Shown here: positions 35,754-43,379 of the stretch, piece after piece
Layout of the letters: each line of letters starts with the position of its first letter
How positions within the stretch are numbered: the first letter of the stretch is position 1
NCBI GenBank assembly: GCA_030603445.1
Contig: JAUVXU010000002.1
Location: forward strand, 62,001 to 126,000
DNA length: 64,000 nt
Direction of reading: 5' to 3'
DNA from: Methanomicrobia archaeon
GTDB lineage: Archaea; Methanobacteriota_B; Thermococci; Methanofastidiosales; NM3
Translations under genes and position numbers: made by a program
Notes under the pieces: generated by a model
Database searches by the model: none
What the model was told of the DNA's origin: nothing
The model's input: only the letters and a program-made list of their open reading frames with translations

Positions 35754-36067
35754 TCAAACATCCCCTTTATGTATTTCTCAAAAGGGATAATAGCAGACTG
35801 GTCCCTAGGTGTAAGTATCGAAACGGTTAGTTTCTTGGCCTTATTATCTACGTCAATTGTTAACGTCCCTGGAGTAAGCGTGATAGAGTTAGCAAGAAAT
35901 GTTTGAGAAATTTCTTTTTTTAGAATAGTATCGATTACTTTTACTTCTGGTTGTATAGTGCCTTTCAATGAAAGGTACACCACATTCAATGCAGACATTG
36001 CTATAAAATACAGTAATGCAAAAATATATGCTATAGCATAAAATGGACGGCTTATATTACTTCCCAT
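35750..36067 (-). CDS. ehbA: Ehb subunit A, MnhE-like
   Basis: First gene of the Ehb operon, 105 residues. Two N-terminal helices (YAIAYIFALLYFIAMSALNV) are followed by the soluble MnhE domain, with LANSITLTPGTLTIDVDNKA as the diagnostic block. Ribosome site AAAGGGGGA precedes the ATG, and TTTATAAAT (36124-36132) is the likely TATA box, giving a leader of about 35 bases. Confidence 0.9.
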   Translation of the reverse strand: MGSNISRPFYAIAYIFALLYFIAMSALNVVYLSLKGTIQPEVKVIDTILKKEISQTFLANSITLTPGTLTIDVDNKAKKLTVSILTPRDQSAIIPFEKYIKGMFE

Positions 36068-36123
36068 CTACGTGTCCCCCTTTATGAATATTATTATAAT
36101 GATGAAGCTAAGTTTTTAGTAAT

Positions 36124-36132
36124 ATTTATAAA
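36124..36132 (-). promoter_or_regulatory. TATA box of the ehb operon
   Basis: TTTATAAAT on the minus strand, about 57 bases before the ehbA start codon. No other strong TATA-like element lies in the 180-base divergent gap on this strand, so it probably drives all fifteen ehb genes. Confidence 0.5.
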
Positions 36133-36190
36133 CTTTTTGGGTGATTGAAGAAGTGCATTTTAACATTCAACGAAATAATACCGAAAACTT

Positions 36191-36198
36191 TTTATAAT
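36191..36198 (+). promoter_or_regulatory. TATA box of alba
   Basis: TTTATAAT preceded by an A-rich BRE-like CGAAAACTT. It lies about 50 bases before the alba ATG, leaving a short leader that includes the AAGGAGG ribosome site at 36233-36239. Confidence 0.45.
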
Positions 36199-36246
36199 TT
36201 CTAAAAGCTATAAAAATTAGCTATTTTTACAAAAGGAGGCTATAGC

Positions 36247-36519
36247 ATGACAAACGAAAATGTTGTATATGTTGGCAACAAACCACCAATGAGCTATGTT
36301 CTTGCAGTAACAACGCAATTTAACAATGGTGCGACAGAAGTTGTTCTTATGGCCAGAGGAAAAGCTATATCTCGTGCTGTTGATGTTGCAGAGATTGTAA
36401 GGAATAGGTTCATCCCTGGGGTGCAAATAGAAAAAATTGTAACAGGGACAGAAGAACTACCACGAAAGGAAGGTGGAACAACAAATACATCTACAATAGA
36501 GATAGTACTAAAGAAGTGA
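36247..36519 (+). CDS. albA: DNA/RNA-binding protein Alba
   Basis: A 90-residue chromatin protein that coats DNA and RNA as a dimer. The opening [17 protein letters not shown] carries the conserved GxKP-type loop (usually IGKKP, here VGNKP, so the lysine acetylated in other species is shifted or lost), followed by [20 protein letters not shown] and the two-strand arm [13 protein letters not shown]. It has a strong ribosome site (AAGGAGG) and is first in a run with the NusA-like gene and aspS. Sir2, encoded at 5318, is the known deacetylase of Alba in other archaea. Confidence 0.95.
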   Translation: MTNENVVYVGNKPPMSYVLAVTTQFNNGATEVVLMARGKAISRAVDVAEIVRNRFIPGVQIEKIVTGTEELPRKEGGTTNTSTIEIVLKK

Positions 36520-36538
36520 CGACTTAAGAGGCACTATG

Positions 36539-37045
36539 ATGAAAACTCCGGTTTGTAACATTTGCCTTAAAACTGGCATATTGTGCCCAAGATGCCAAAA
36601 AATGCTTGCAAGCGGAGAAATCAGCGAAAATGAAGTGAAAATATCAAAACTCTTGTACGAACTTACAAATAAATACAATATAGCAAAAAATATCACATTC
36701 GTGCGAGCTATAGAATTTGATAATCTTTTAATCCTTGTTGTAGGAAAGAATGATGTATACGAGTTTGTTAGAAAAGGCGGTATGATCATAAAAAGCCTGC
36801 AACAAAACCTCCAAACAAAAATACGTATCATAGAAGATACGAAAAATATAAAAAAAATAGTTTTAGACCTGATATACCCTGTCAGGATATTAGGAGTAAA
36901 CATAGTGTATTTGCCTGATGGGACTAAAAGAAAGAAGTTACGAATACCACTTGATGATGAAAAACGTTTGCCTATTTCTCTAAAAAAAGTAAAAGAGATA
37001 GTATACGAAATTACAAAAGAATCTATTGAAATAGTTACAGAATGA
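36539..37045 (+). CDS. NusA-like protein with zinc knuckle and KH-type domain
   Basis: A 168-residue archaeal protein of the group annotated as NusA-like transcription factor. It starts with a zinc ribbon-like CNICLKTGILCPRC, then a mixed alpha-beta region with LILVVGKNDVYEFVRKGGM (a KH-like GxxG step) and a second KH-like part ending PDGTKRKKLRIP. It lies 16 bases before aspS and shares orientation with alba. The archaeal group is usually next to translation or RNA polymerase genes. A role in RNA binding is likely; elongation control is inference. Confidence 0.75.
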   Translation: MKTPVCNICLKTGILCPRCQKMLASGEISENEVKISKLLYELTNKYNIAKNITFVRAIEFDNLLILVVGKNDVYEFVRKGGMIIKSLQQNLQTKIRIIEDTKNIKKIVLDLIYPVRILGVNIVYLPDGTKRKKLRIPLDDEKRLPISLKKVKEIVYEITKESIEIVTE

Positions 37046-37061
37046 TATACCGGTGAATATT

Positions 37062-38312
37062 ATGGACATTATAAAAGGATGGGTAAATGAAATTAGGGAC
37101 ATGGGGGGCATCAAATTTATTATACTGCGCAATAAAAAAGGCCTTTTCCAAGTAACCCTTCCAAAAAAGAAAGTAAGCCATGAAATATTTTCTTTTGTTG
37201 ACAAATTATCAAAAGAAGATGTAATAGTAGTAGAAGGCTCATCTCAACAAGGAAAATCACGTGACTTTGATACAGAGATTATTCCTGAAAAAATTACACT
37301 AATCAACGAATCTGAAACCCCACTGCCACTTGATCCTAGTGGCAAGGTAAAAGCAGAACTTGACACGCGCCTTGACAATAGATTCATTGACATAAGGCGT
37401 CCAGAAATATTGGCGATCTTCAAGGTGCGCCACTCGCTTCTAAAACATGCTCGCGACTACTTAAGCAACGAGGATTTCCTCGAGATCCATACTTCAAAAA
37501 TAATATCGACTGCCTCAGAGGGCGGTACAGAACTTTTCCCCATCCAATATTTTGAAAAGAAGGCATATCTCACACAATCCCCACAGCTCTACAAACAGAT
37601 GTGTATGGCAGGAGGATTAGAACGCATATACGAAATAGCCTGGTATTTTAGAGCAGAACAACACAACACAACGAGGCATCTAAACGAGGCAACAGCAATC
37701 GATATAGAGATGTCATTTATTGATGATGAGGAAGATGTAATGGGGATCTTGGAAAATCTCATTCATACAACGCTCAAAGGCGTAAAAGAAGATTGTATAG
37801 CAGAGCTAAATCTCCTTGAAGTCGAACTCAAGGTGCCAGAGGTTCCTTTCAAACGCCTTACTTATGATGAAGTAGTTGAAATGCTGCAAGAGAAAGGATA
37901 TAATATAAAGTGGGGAGAGGACCTAGGAACAGAAGGTGAGCGTATACTTGGTAAAGAAATGGAAAACCAAGGATATGAATACTACTTTATCAAGCGCTAC
38001 CCGCGAAATAAAGTATTCTACTTACAACCAGAGGGAAAATACTGTCGGGGTTTTGATCTTGACTGTAAAGGGATAGAGCTTACATCCGGGGGGCAGCGAT
38101 GCCATGAGTACGATACTATTGTAGAGCGCATAATAGAATTCGGGCTTGAACCAGAGAATTTTAAGGATTATTTAAAAATATTCAAATATGGGATGCCTCC
38201 ACACGGGGGTTTTGGATTTGGCATTGAACGTTGGCTCATGGAAATGCTTAATCTAAATAATGTGCGTGAATGCATTTTGTTCCCTCGTGACAGGGGTCGC
38301 ACGACCCCATAA
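37062..38312 (+). CDS. aspS: Aspartyl-tRNA synthetase, archaeal type
   Basis: Class II synthetase that charges tRNA-Asp and, in many archaea, also tRNA-Asn. The N-terminal OB fold (GWVNEIRDMGGIKFIILRN) binds the anticodon. Motif 1 region LDTRLDNRFIDIRRPE, motif 2 FRAEQHNTTRHLNEATAID and motif 3 GGFGFGIERWLMEML are all present, and the end FPRDRGRTTP is archaeal. The ATG at 37062 lies five bases after GGTGA; an upstream GTG at 37053 is within that site. Whether it discriminates Asp from Asn cannot be settled here. Neither GatCAB nor asparagine synthetase is in the window. Confidence 0.95.
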   Translation: MDIIKGWVNEIRDMGGIKFIILRNKKGLFQVTLPKKKVSHEIFSFVDKLSKEDVIVVEGSSQQGKSRDFDTEIIPEKITLINESETPLPLDPSGKVKAELDTRLDNRFIDIRRPEILAIFKVRHSLLKHARDYLSNEDFLEIHTSKIISTASEGGTELFPIQYFEKKAYLTQSPQLYKQMCMAGGLERIYEIAWYFRAEQHNTTRHLNEATAIDIEMSFIDDEEDVMGILENLIHTTLKGVKEDCIAELNLLEVELKVPEVPFKRLTYDEVVEMLQEKGYNIKWGEDLGTEGERILGKEMENQGYEYYFIKRYPRNKVFYLQPEGKYCRGFDLDCKGIELTSGGQRCHEYDTIVERIIEFGLEPENFKDYLKIFKYGMPPHGGFGFGIERWLMEMLNLNNVRECILFPRDRGRTTP

Positions 38313-38420
38313 ATTTTCATTCATATTATTTACTTTTTTATATTGCTAAGTTTATATTGCTAAAAATGCATAAGTTTCATGCAAAAAATATATGTATTAA
38401 TATAAATAATAACTAAGACA

Positions 38421-38897
38421 ATGCAAATAACAGTTATCGGTGCATGTGAGAACGTTTCAAAATCGCTATATGACCTAGCATATACTCTTGGAACAAAGCT
38501 CGCGTCAAGAGGGCATATTGTCATATGCGGGGGTCGCGGAGGCATTATGGAAGCTGTATCAAAAGGAGTAAAAGATGCGGGAGGCATAGTGGTCGGAATC
38601 CTTCCGGGCCTTATACGAAATAGTGGAAATAAATACTTAAGCGTTGAGATACCTACTGGCATCAACGAAATGAGAAATGCAATAGTCGTTGGGTCTGGAG
38701 ATGTCATAATTGCTTTCCCTGGATCATATGGCACCATATCAGAACTTGCATTTTCCATGAGACAAGGAAAAAAGATAATAGTCTTTAGACCTGAAGAGTT
38801 TCCAATAGATTTTTCCTTGCTCAAATATGATAACATAAGGTATGCCCAGACCATAGAGGATGCCTTATTATATGTGGAGGAATCCAATGATTTTTGA
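38421..38897 (+). CDS. LOG-like Rossmann protein (TIGR00725 family)
   Basis: A 158-residue single-domain protein. The motifs GGRGGIMEAVSKGVKDAGG and the later FPGSYGTISELAFSM are the signature of the lysine decarboxylase-like/LOG fold; the equivalent PGGxGTxxE in LOG enzymes is changed to PGSYGT. LOG proteins cut the ribose phosphate from nucleotides, while the TIGR00725 group includes putative molybdenum-cofactor carrier proteins. Which applies is unclear. Its last 11 bases overlap the start of the coiled-coil gene, suggesting coupled translation. Confidence 0.85.
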   Translation: MQITVIGACENVSKSLYDLAYTLGTKLASRGHIVICGGRGGIMEAVSKGVKDAGGIVVGILPGLIRNSGNKYLSVEIPTGINEMRNAIVVGSGDVIIAFPGSYGTISELAFSMRQGKKIIVFRPEEFPIDFSLLKYDNIRYAQTIEDALLYVEESNDF

Positions 38898-40182
38898 TAA
38901 AATATTTGGAAAAAAGAAAAAAGAACATGCACCTCTTGAAAAGAAAGTACTTAAAATGTCAGATATCCCCAAATGGGCGAAAAACGAGAAGAACACAATA
39001 GAACAAGAGATCTTAGAACACTCATTACAATATATAGATCCCATAAATAAATCATTCACTACCTTGAATAAATATATCTTGGAGCTAAATGATAAAGAAC
39101 TTGAGGAAGAAGTGATAAAACGTTTAGAAAACATAACAATAAGCTCAAAGAAAAGTTTTTGCGAAAATATGAAAATAATATTAAATAAATGGAAATATAT
39201 GATTCCAGAAACATATTCTGATTTAACTGCATATATAATCAGAATCGAATCCACACTATTATCAATCAACAAAGCACAAACAACGCATGGAAAATATCTA
39301 GGTATTGTTTTTGAAACGGATTTAAAGAAGATAGGAAAGGAACTAAAAATAATAGTAATATCCCATGATATGATAAAAAACATTGTTTCCAAAAATAGAG
39401 AAAAATGGGAAATACTTTGTTCAGTCAAACCAATATTTGAGGAAATTATTGAAATAGAAAAATATCTATCACAAGCACGAAAAATAGACCTTAAGGAAGA
39501 GATAACAAAATTAGAAAATCAGGCAAATTCCCTGAAAATAGAAAAGAAAAAGTTTCTCTTAAGCCAGGAATATGAGAATTATAAAAATATGCAAGAACGC
39601 ATTACAACCTTAGAAAAACAGGAGCATGAGCTCAATTTAGAGTTGTACAGTGTGTTTGCCACAATAAAAAGGGTATTAAAAAAATATAAGAAAATGGTTG
39701 ATGACAAAAAGTACGCACTTACACAAGAACAAATAGAATTTATAGAAGGGCTTATGGATCATCCTGTAAAAACGCTTAATGAAGACACAGACGAACTTGA
39801 CTTGACAAAAAACTTTGCAACTCATCTACTGTATATGCTAGAAAATGGCAATATCCAAGAGAAAAAAGGGAAATTAGATAAAGCACAAGATGTTGCTATG
39901 CGCATAATAAATGGTGAACTAGATGAGCTGAAACAACAGTACTCATCCACTTTTTCAGAACTTATATCTGTGAAAAAGAAATATAAAGAAATAAATCTAG
40001 ATAAACTAGATTCCATAAATAGGAAACAAGAGAAAATTCTTGCCAAAATAAAGCACATCCAAAACGAATTAGAAACTATAGAGAGAGACTCACTAGAAAT
40101 GAAAGACAAGAAAAAGCAGATTATATCAAAATTAAAAGATAAAGTAAATAAAATTAATCCTGAAATATCGTTAAATTTTTAA
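38887..40182 (+). CDS. Large coiled-coil protein of unknown function
   Basis: A 431-residue, highly charged, Lys/Glu-rich protein. It opens with MIFDKIFGKKKKEHAPLEKK and has an all-helical central part without long heptads, then coiled-coil segments around residues 190-260 (KEEITKLENQANSLKIEKKK) and 330-420 (DSINRKQEKILAKIKHIQNE). The ATG at 38887 follows GGAGG by six bases. I recognise no domain. The next gene, 52 bases downstream, encodes a bactofilin-like protein that also starts with a coiled coil, so a filament-associated partner is a reasonable hypothesis. Confidence 0.7.
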   Translation: MIFDKIFGKKKKEHAPLEKKVLKMSDIPKWAKNEKNTIEQEILEHSLQYIDPINKSFTTLNKYILELNDKELEEEVIKRLENITISSKKSFCENMKIILNKWKYMIPETYSDLTAYIIRIESTLLSINKAQTTHGKYLGIVFETDLKKIGKELKIIVISHDMIKNIVSKNREKWEILCSVKPIFEEIIEIEKYLSQARKIDLKEEITKLENQANSLKIEKKKFLLSQEYENYKNMQERITTLEKQEHELNLELYSVFATIKRVLKKYKKMVDDKKYALTQEQIEFIEGLMDHPVKTLNEDTDELDLTKNFATHLLYMLENGNIQEKKGKLDKAQDVAMRIINGELDELKQQYSSTFSELISVKKKYKEINLDKLDSINRKQEKILAKIKHIQNELETIERDSLEMKDKKKQIISKLKDKVNKINPEISLNF

Positions 40183-40234
40183 TAAATAGAGCATATGTTA
40201 AAAAGAGAAGTTAACATTATAATATGGAGGTACT

Positions 40235-40972
40235 ATGATGGCACTCTTTAGTAATAATGAAAATGATAATCTTAAGATTAAAATTTACAAGATGCAAAAT
40301 GAGAATAAGGGATTAAAAGAACAACTGTTAGAATATGAGAAAGTTTTTGGAAACTTCGAAGACATGAAAAAAGTCACCGACAGAGTGCGCGAAGAAAATA
40401 AGCGTCTGCTTGAAAAACTCGAGGAAAACATTGAAATAAAAGCGAAAATGCAAAAGATAATAGACGAGTTAAAAGAAGCTGTAAACGCAAAGAAAGAAGA
40501 GTTTCAGTACAAGTTAACTTCAATGGAGTCAAAAGACGATAACATCGTTGTAGGAAACAATGCAGAATTCTATGGTGGATTATCAACACCAAAAAGCATT
40601 TCTACAGGAAATAATGTTATTGTGCATGGAAATTTACGCTCCTCAGAAAAAATTAGCCTGGGCGATAAGAATCAAATCAAAGGCACAATCAGTTGTAAAA
40701 AAGGCATATCAACTGGAAAAGAATGCATACTCGAAAAAGATATATCCACCAAAGGCGGAGTAAATATAGGGGAAAAATGCATATTACAAAACATTAACTC
40801 AAAACTAGACGTATATGTCGGAAAAGGGTCTGCTGTTAAAAAAATAATAACGGAGGGTAATGTATTTCTCAAAGACAACGTGAAGATAGAAGATGGGATC
40901 GAGTATAAAGAATCAATAAATATTGGCAAGGATGTTTCAATATCAGGAGAAATAAAGACAATAAAAAAGTAA
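40235..40972 (+). CDS. Bactofilin-like polymer-forming protein with N-terminal coiled coil
   Basis: A 245-residue protein. Residues 12-95 form a predicted coiled coil (LKEQLLEYEKVFGNFED, EENKRLLEKLEENIEIK). From about residue 104 the sequence is a run of short beta strands with repeating Gly/Asn/Lys turns: VVGNNAEFYGGL, VIVHGNLRSSEKISLGDK, QIKGTISCKKGISTGKE, and so on. That is the right-handed beta-helix pattern of bactofilins, whose helices stack into nucleotide-free filaments. Bactofilins normally lack such a coiled coil. It has a GGAGG ribosome site and is the last gene before a convergent cluster. Confidence 0.75.
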   Translation: MMALFSNNENDNLKIKIYKMQNENKGLKEQLLEYEKVFGNFEDMKKVTDRVREENKRLLEKLEENIEIKAKMQKIIDELKEAVNAKKEEFQYKLTSMESKDDNIVVGNNAEFYGGLSTPKSISTGNNVIVHGNLRSSEKISLGDKNQIKGTISCKKGISTGKECILEKDISTKGGVNIGEKCILQNINSKLDVYVGKGSAVKKIITEGNVFLKDNVKIEDGIEYKESINIGKDVSISGEIKTIKK

Positions 40973-40990
40973 GCTCCAAAAAAAGAAGCT

Positions 40991-42718
40991 TTATCTTCCA
41001 TAATATATTGAATTTTTCCTGCACTTTTCTAAACATTTTCCGCATCCTATGCACTCGCCCTTGCCTGACACCAAATCCCTATTCATAGGGCATATCTTGT
41101 TGCAAAGCTGGCATGAATTGCAACTTTTCTTATCAACACGCACATTGAAAATAGAGATATGCTCACCAAGCCATAAAAGTGCCCCAAGAGGGCATGCAAA
41201 ACGGCAAAATGCCCTTTCAACAAACAATGATACAAGCACCAGCAGTATTGTAAGTAACCCAAAAACATCCCATGAAAACGTTAAGTAGAATATGTTGAAA
41301 AATGGGTCATACTCGCAAAATACTGCCCTAGATGCTACTATAGCATAATACACCATTATACCAAGAACGAGAAACTTTCCATATCCTAAATAACGGGGGA
41401 GAGTATGCTTAGTTTTAATTGGAAGCAGCTTTTTTCTAATATCATAAAGATACTGTTGAACGCCCCCAAAAATACATATCCACCCACAAAATACGCGACC
41501 AAACAGTACGGATGCTACCAATGGGATTGCCACCAATATTATCCAATGAAATTCTATAGTGTCAAACAACAAAAAGTTCGTTAATGCACCAAGATGGCAT
41601 ATGCATGCATCAAGATAAAATCCAAAATATAAAAGGCTTAGTGCCATTGTAACGTATCTTAATTTATATTTACCCATAACAAAAAGTATTGTTGATATGG
41701 CAAGCATAAGCAAAAAAACGATGTCAATACCTTGAATGTTAAATATTATATTCTTACTTGAGCTTTGATCCTCATATCCCTGATGTGTTGCATAAAATAG
41801 TGACTCAAGTAAAGATTGAAGATCCATCTTGTCGATACCATATTCATTCTTGAGTTCATATCCTGTTATGTCTGGAAGAACTTCTACGCCTAATGAAGAT
41901 AATAACATGTCTTGTGGCACACCATAATATGCTGCAATCTCTGTTAATGTCATTCCTTTAAGTGAGCTCCAAACAAAATCAGGCAATTCCAGTATAGAAG
42001 TAAATACCGTGCCTACAGTTATGGGGACGACTAGCTCAACAATTCCATAATCCAAACAATCGCGCCGCACTATAAGCTCACCAGAACCTTCTGTAATGCC
42101 TGTAACAGTCAGTGTCTTCTCATATATCCCGCCATCAATATCTGTCCACGGTGCCTGGGAGAATAATTTAACATTCTCTGGAATTATCATTTCTGTGTCA
42201 TATATCGACACGTTGCAATCTGCATGTGACGTGTCAACTGTAAATGTGAAAGTAGCTGAACTGCCGATATTTATAAAAGCCGTTTTCGGACTTACAAACA
42301 ACAACCCTTCTCCATTTGGAATTTGCGAAGATTCTACAGTAATAGCCATTTTCTTTTGCAACAGGCCAAATCTAGGGCAGGCACGCTCAACAACAACATA
42401 ATCGCTTCCTTCCACAACGCCAGAAAGCACAATAGTTTTTACATATACATTTGAATCTTTTTGTATCCAGGAGGATTGGGACCTTATATTCACAATTGGG
42501 GGGATATATATAATTGTGTCATCAAGTGTAAGTGGGCAATATGAATGCAGGACAGTTATCTGTACCGTAAACATGACATCTTCCCCAATAGCCATAACTA
42601 CACTAGATGGATCAAGAATTATCTCGTTATCAAGATCAGCGCCAGCAATTTCTGCGGTTGATGCGAAAAATAGAATTGCAAAAATCAATACCCCTATCCT
42701 TTTTTCCAAAATAAACAC
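40991..42718 (-). CDS. NapH-like membrane ferredoxin with two Ig-like ectodomains
   Basis: A 575-residue redox membrane protein of unusual build. A signal helix (residues 5-26) leads to two tandem Ig-like repeats of 107 residues. C61/C114 and C168/C221 are both 53 apart, and W84 and W191 are 107 apart, so each repeat may hold a disulfide. Then come a short helical segment (KGMTLTEIAAYYGVPQD), several membrane helices, CGWIC (411-415) and CRFACPLGAL (505-514) as in NapH/NosR/CcoG proteins, and two [4Fe-4S] motifs (C533-C543, C556-C566) near the end. No FMN domain is seen. The start is GTG, three bases after the upstream gene stops. Confidence 0.85.
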   Translation of the reverse strand: MFILEKRIGVLIFAILFFASTAEIAGADLDNEIILDPSSVVMAIGEDVMFTVQITVLHSYCPLTLDDTIIYIPPIVNIRSQSSWIQKDSNVYVKTIVLSGVVEGSDYVVVERACPRFGLLQKKMAITVESSQIPNGEGLLFVSPKTAFINIGSSATFTFTVDTSHADCNVSIYDTEMIIPENVKLFSQAPWTDIDGGIYEKTLTVTGITEGSGELIVRRDCLDYGIVELVVPITVGTVFTSILELPDFVWSSLKGMTLTEIAAYYGVPQDMLLSSLGVEVLPDITGYELKNEYGIDKMDLQSLLESLFYATHQGYEDQSSSKNIIFNIQGIDIVFLLMLAISTILFVMGKYKLRYVTMALSLLYFGFYLDACICHLGALTNFLLFDTIEFHWIILVAIPLVASVLFGRVFCGWICIFGGVQQYLYDIRKKLLPIKTKHTLPRYLGYGKFLVLGIMVYYAIVASRAVFCEYDPFFNIFYLTFSWDVFGLLTILLVLVSLFVERAFCRFACPLGALLWLGEHISIFNVRVDKKSCNSCQLCNKICPMNRDLVSGKGECIGCGKCLEKCRKNSIYYGR

Positions 42719-42721
42719 GAC

Positions 42722-43225
42722 CTACTGCTCAAACACTGGGATCTTATCTTCATCATTGAACTTTGAAAATGTGAATACCCCGTCCTCATCGTAAACCAGT
42801 TCAAATTCTTGTATATCTGGGATTTGACAGTAAAATCTATAGATATATTGTATATCTCCTTTATAGATGGTGTAAGTCTTGTCCTTGGTAAATATAACAA
42901 ATTCTTCATGTTTAGGGTAAAAGCGTACTTTAAGTATGTCTTTTTGGTCGATATTCTCTATGCCTGGTGCATATTGCGACAGTAAATGAAGATTAGTCTT
43001 ACTGCATAAGTCATAGTATATTAGTTTACATATTGTAACGTTCCTATAGTACTGCTCACCCCGATCCAAATCTAAGAACGAGGAGTAATAGTTTACACGC
43101 CCCCTAATTTCAATATCTTGTGATAAGGCAATGGATTTTTCTTGTAAAGGCCCATCATTTTTCAAGAATTCTAGCAAATCCTCGACTTTACCAAGTATTG
43201 CAGTTTTGTTTCTTGGCACTGCCAT
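42722..43225 (-). CDS. Unknown 167-residue protein, first gene before the NapH-like protein
   Basis: A soluble alpha-plus-beta protein with no signal sequence, beginning MAVPRNKTAILGKVEDLLEF. It contains a region of aromatic-rich beta strands (FVIFTKDKTYTIYKGDIQYI and ELVYDEDGVFTF) that looks like a small barrel or PH-like fold. There are three scattered cysteines and no metal motif. I recognise no family. It is only three bases upstream of the NapH-like gene, so the two are very likely one operon driven from the divergent argF promoter region. Confidence 0.65.
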   Translation of the reverse strand: MAVPRNKTAILGKVEDLLEFLKNDGPLQEKSIALSQDIEIRGRVNYYSSFLDLDRGEQYYRNVTICKLIYYDLCSKTNLHLLSQYAPGIENIDQKDILKVRFYPKHEEFVIFTKDKTYTIYKGDIQYIYRFYCQIPDIQEFELVYDEDGVFTFSKFNDEDKIPVFEQ

Positions 43226-43236
43226 AGTGTTATGTC

Positions 43237-43264
43237 ATCCAAAGGCTAAAAATACTTTTTGGAT
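43237..43264. promoter_or_regulatory. Inverted repeat between divergent operon and argF
   Basis: ATCCAAA, 14-base spacer, TTTGGAT: perfect 7-bp arms located 12 bases upstream of the minus-strand operon start and just upstream of the argF TATA element. A protein bound there could affect both directions. Confidence 0.3.
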
Positions 43265-43267
43265 AAG

Positions 43268-43284
43268 TTTTATATTTATATAAA
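43268..43284 (+). promoter_or_regulatory. TATA element of argF
   Basis: TTTATATTTATATAAAA. Transcription expected about 25 bases below would begin near 43297-43305, at the base of the leader hairpin, and about 75-80 bases before the argF start codon, an unusually long leader for this genome. Confidence 0.5.
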
Positions 43285-43296
43285 AACACATCTTCT

Positions 43297-43360
43297 TGCA
43301 TGTGAAAGGTTCTAGAGGTTATCACCATAGTTTCCGACTCTCAAGAACTTTTCACATGTA
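43297..43360 (+). promoter_or_regulatory. Strong leader hairpin before argF
   Basis: CATGTGAAAGGTTCT (43299-43313) pairs with AGAACTTTTCACATG (43344-43358): 15 consecutive pairs, one of them G-U. Two more pairs extend the base, and after a two-base bulge AGAG (43314-43317) pairs with CTCT (43338-43341), closing a 20-base loop. The argF ribosome site GGGGAG begins some 6 bases after the stem. It could be a regulatory RNA element, or a DNA operator. Confidence 0.6.
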
Positions 43361-43379
43361 CCTTAGGGGAGTTCGTAAT

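Noticed and set aside
27013-36067. Reading the cluster as a Thermococcus Mbh or an Mrp antiporter
   Set aside because: Mrp-like subunits are present, but the 14-cluster polyferredoxin, the gene order and the absence of a NuoC-like gene fit Ehb better.
40991-42718. NosR or FMN-binding regulator
   Set aside because: The FMN-binding domain of NosR is absent; the ectodomain is a duplicated Ig-like unit instead.
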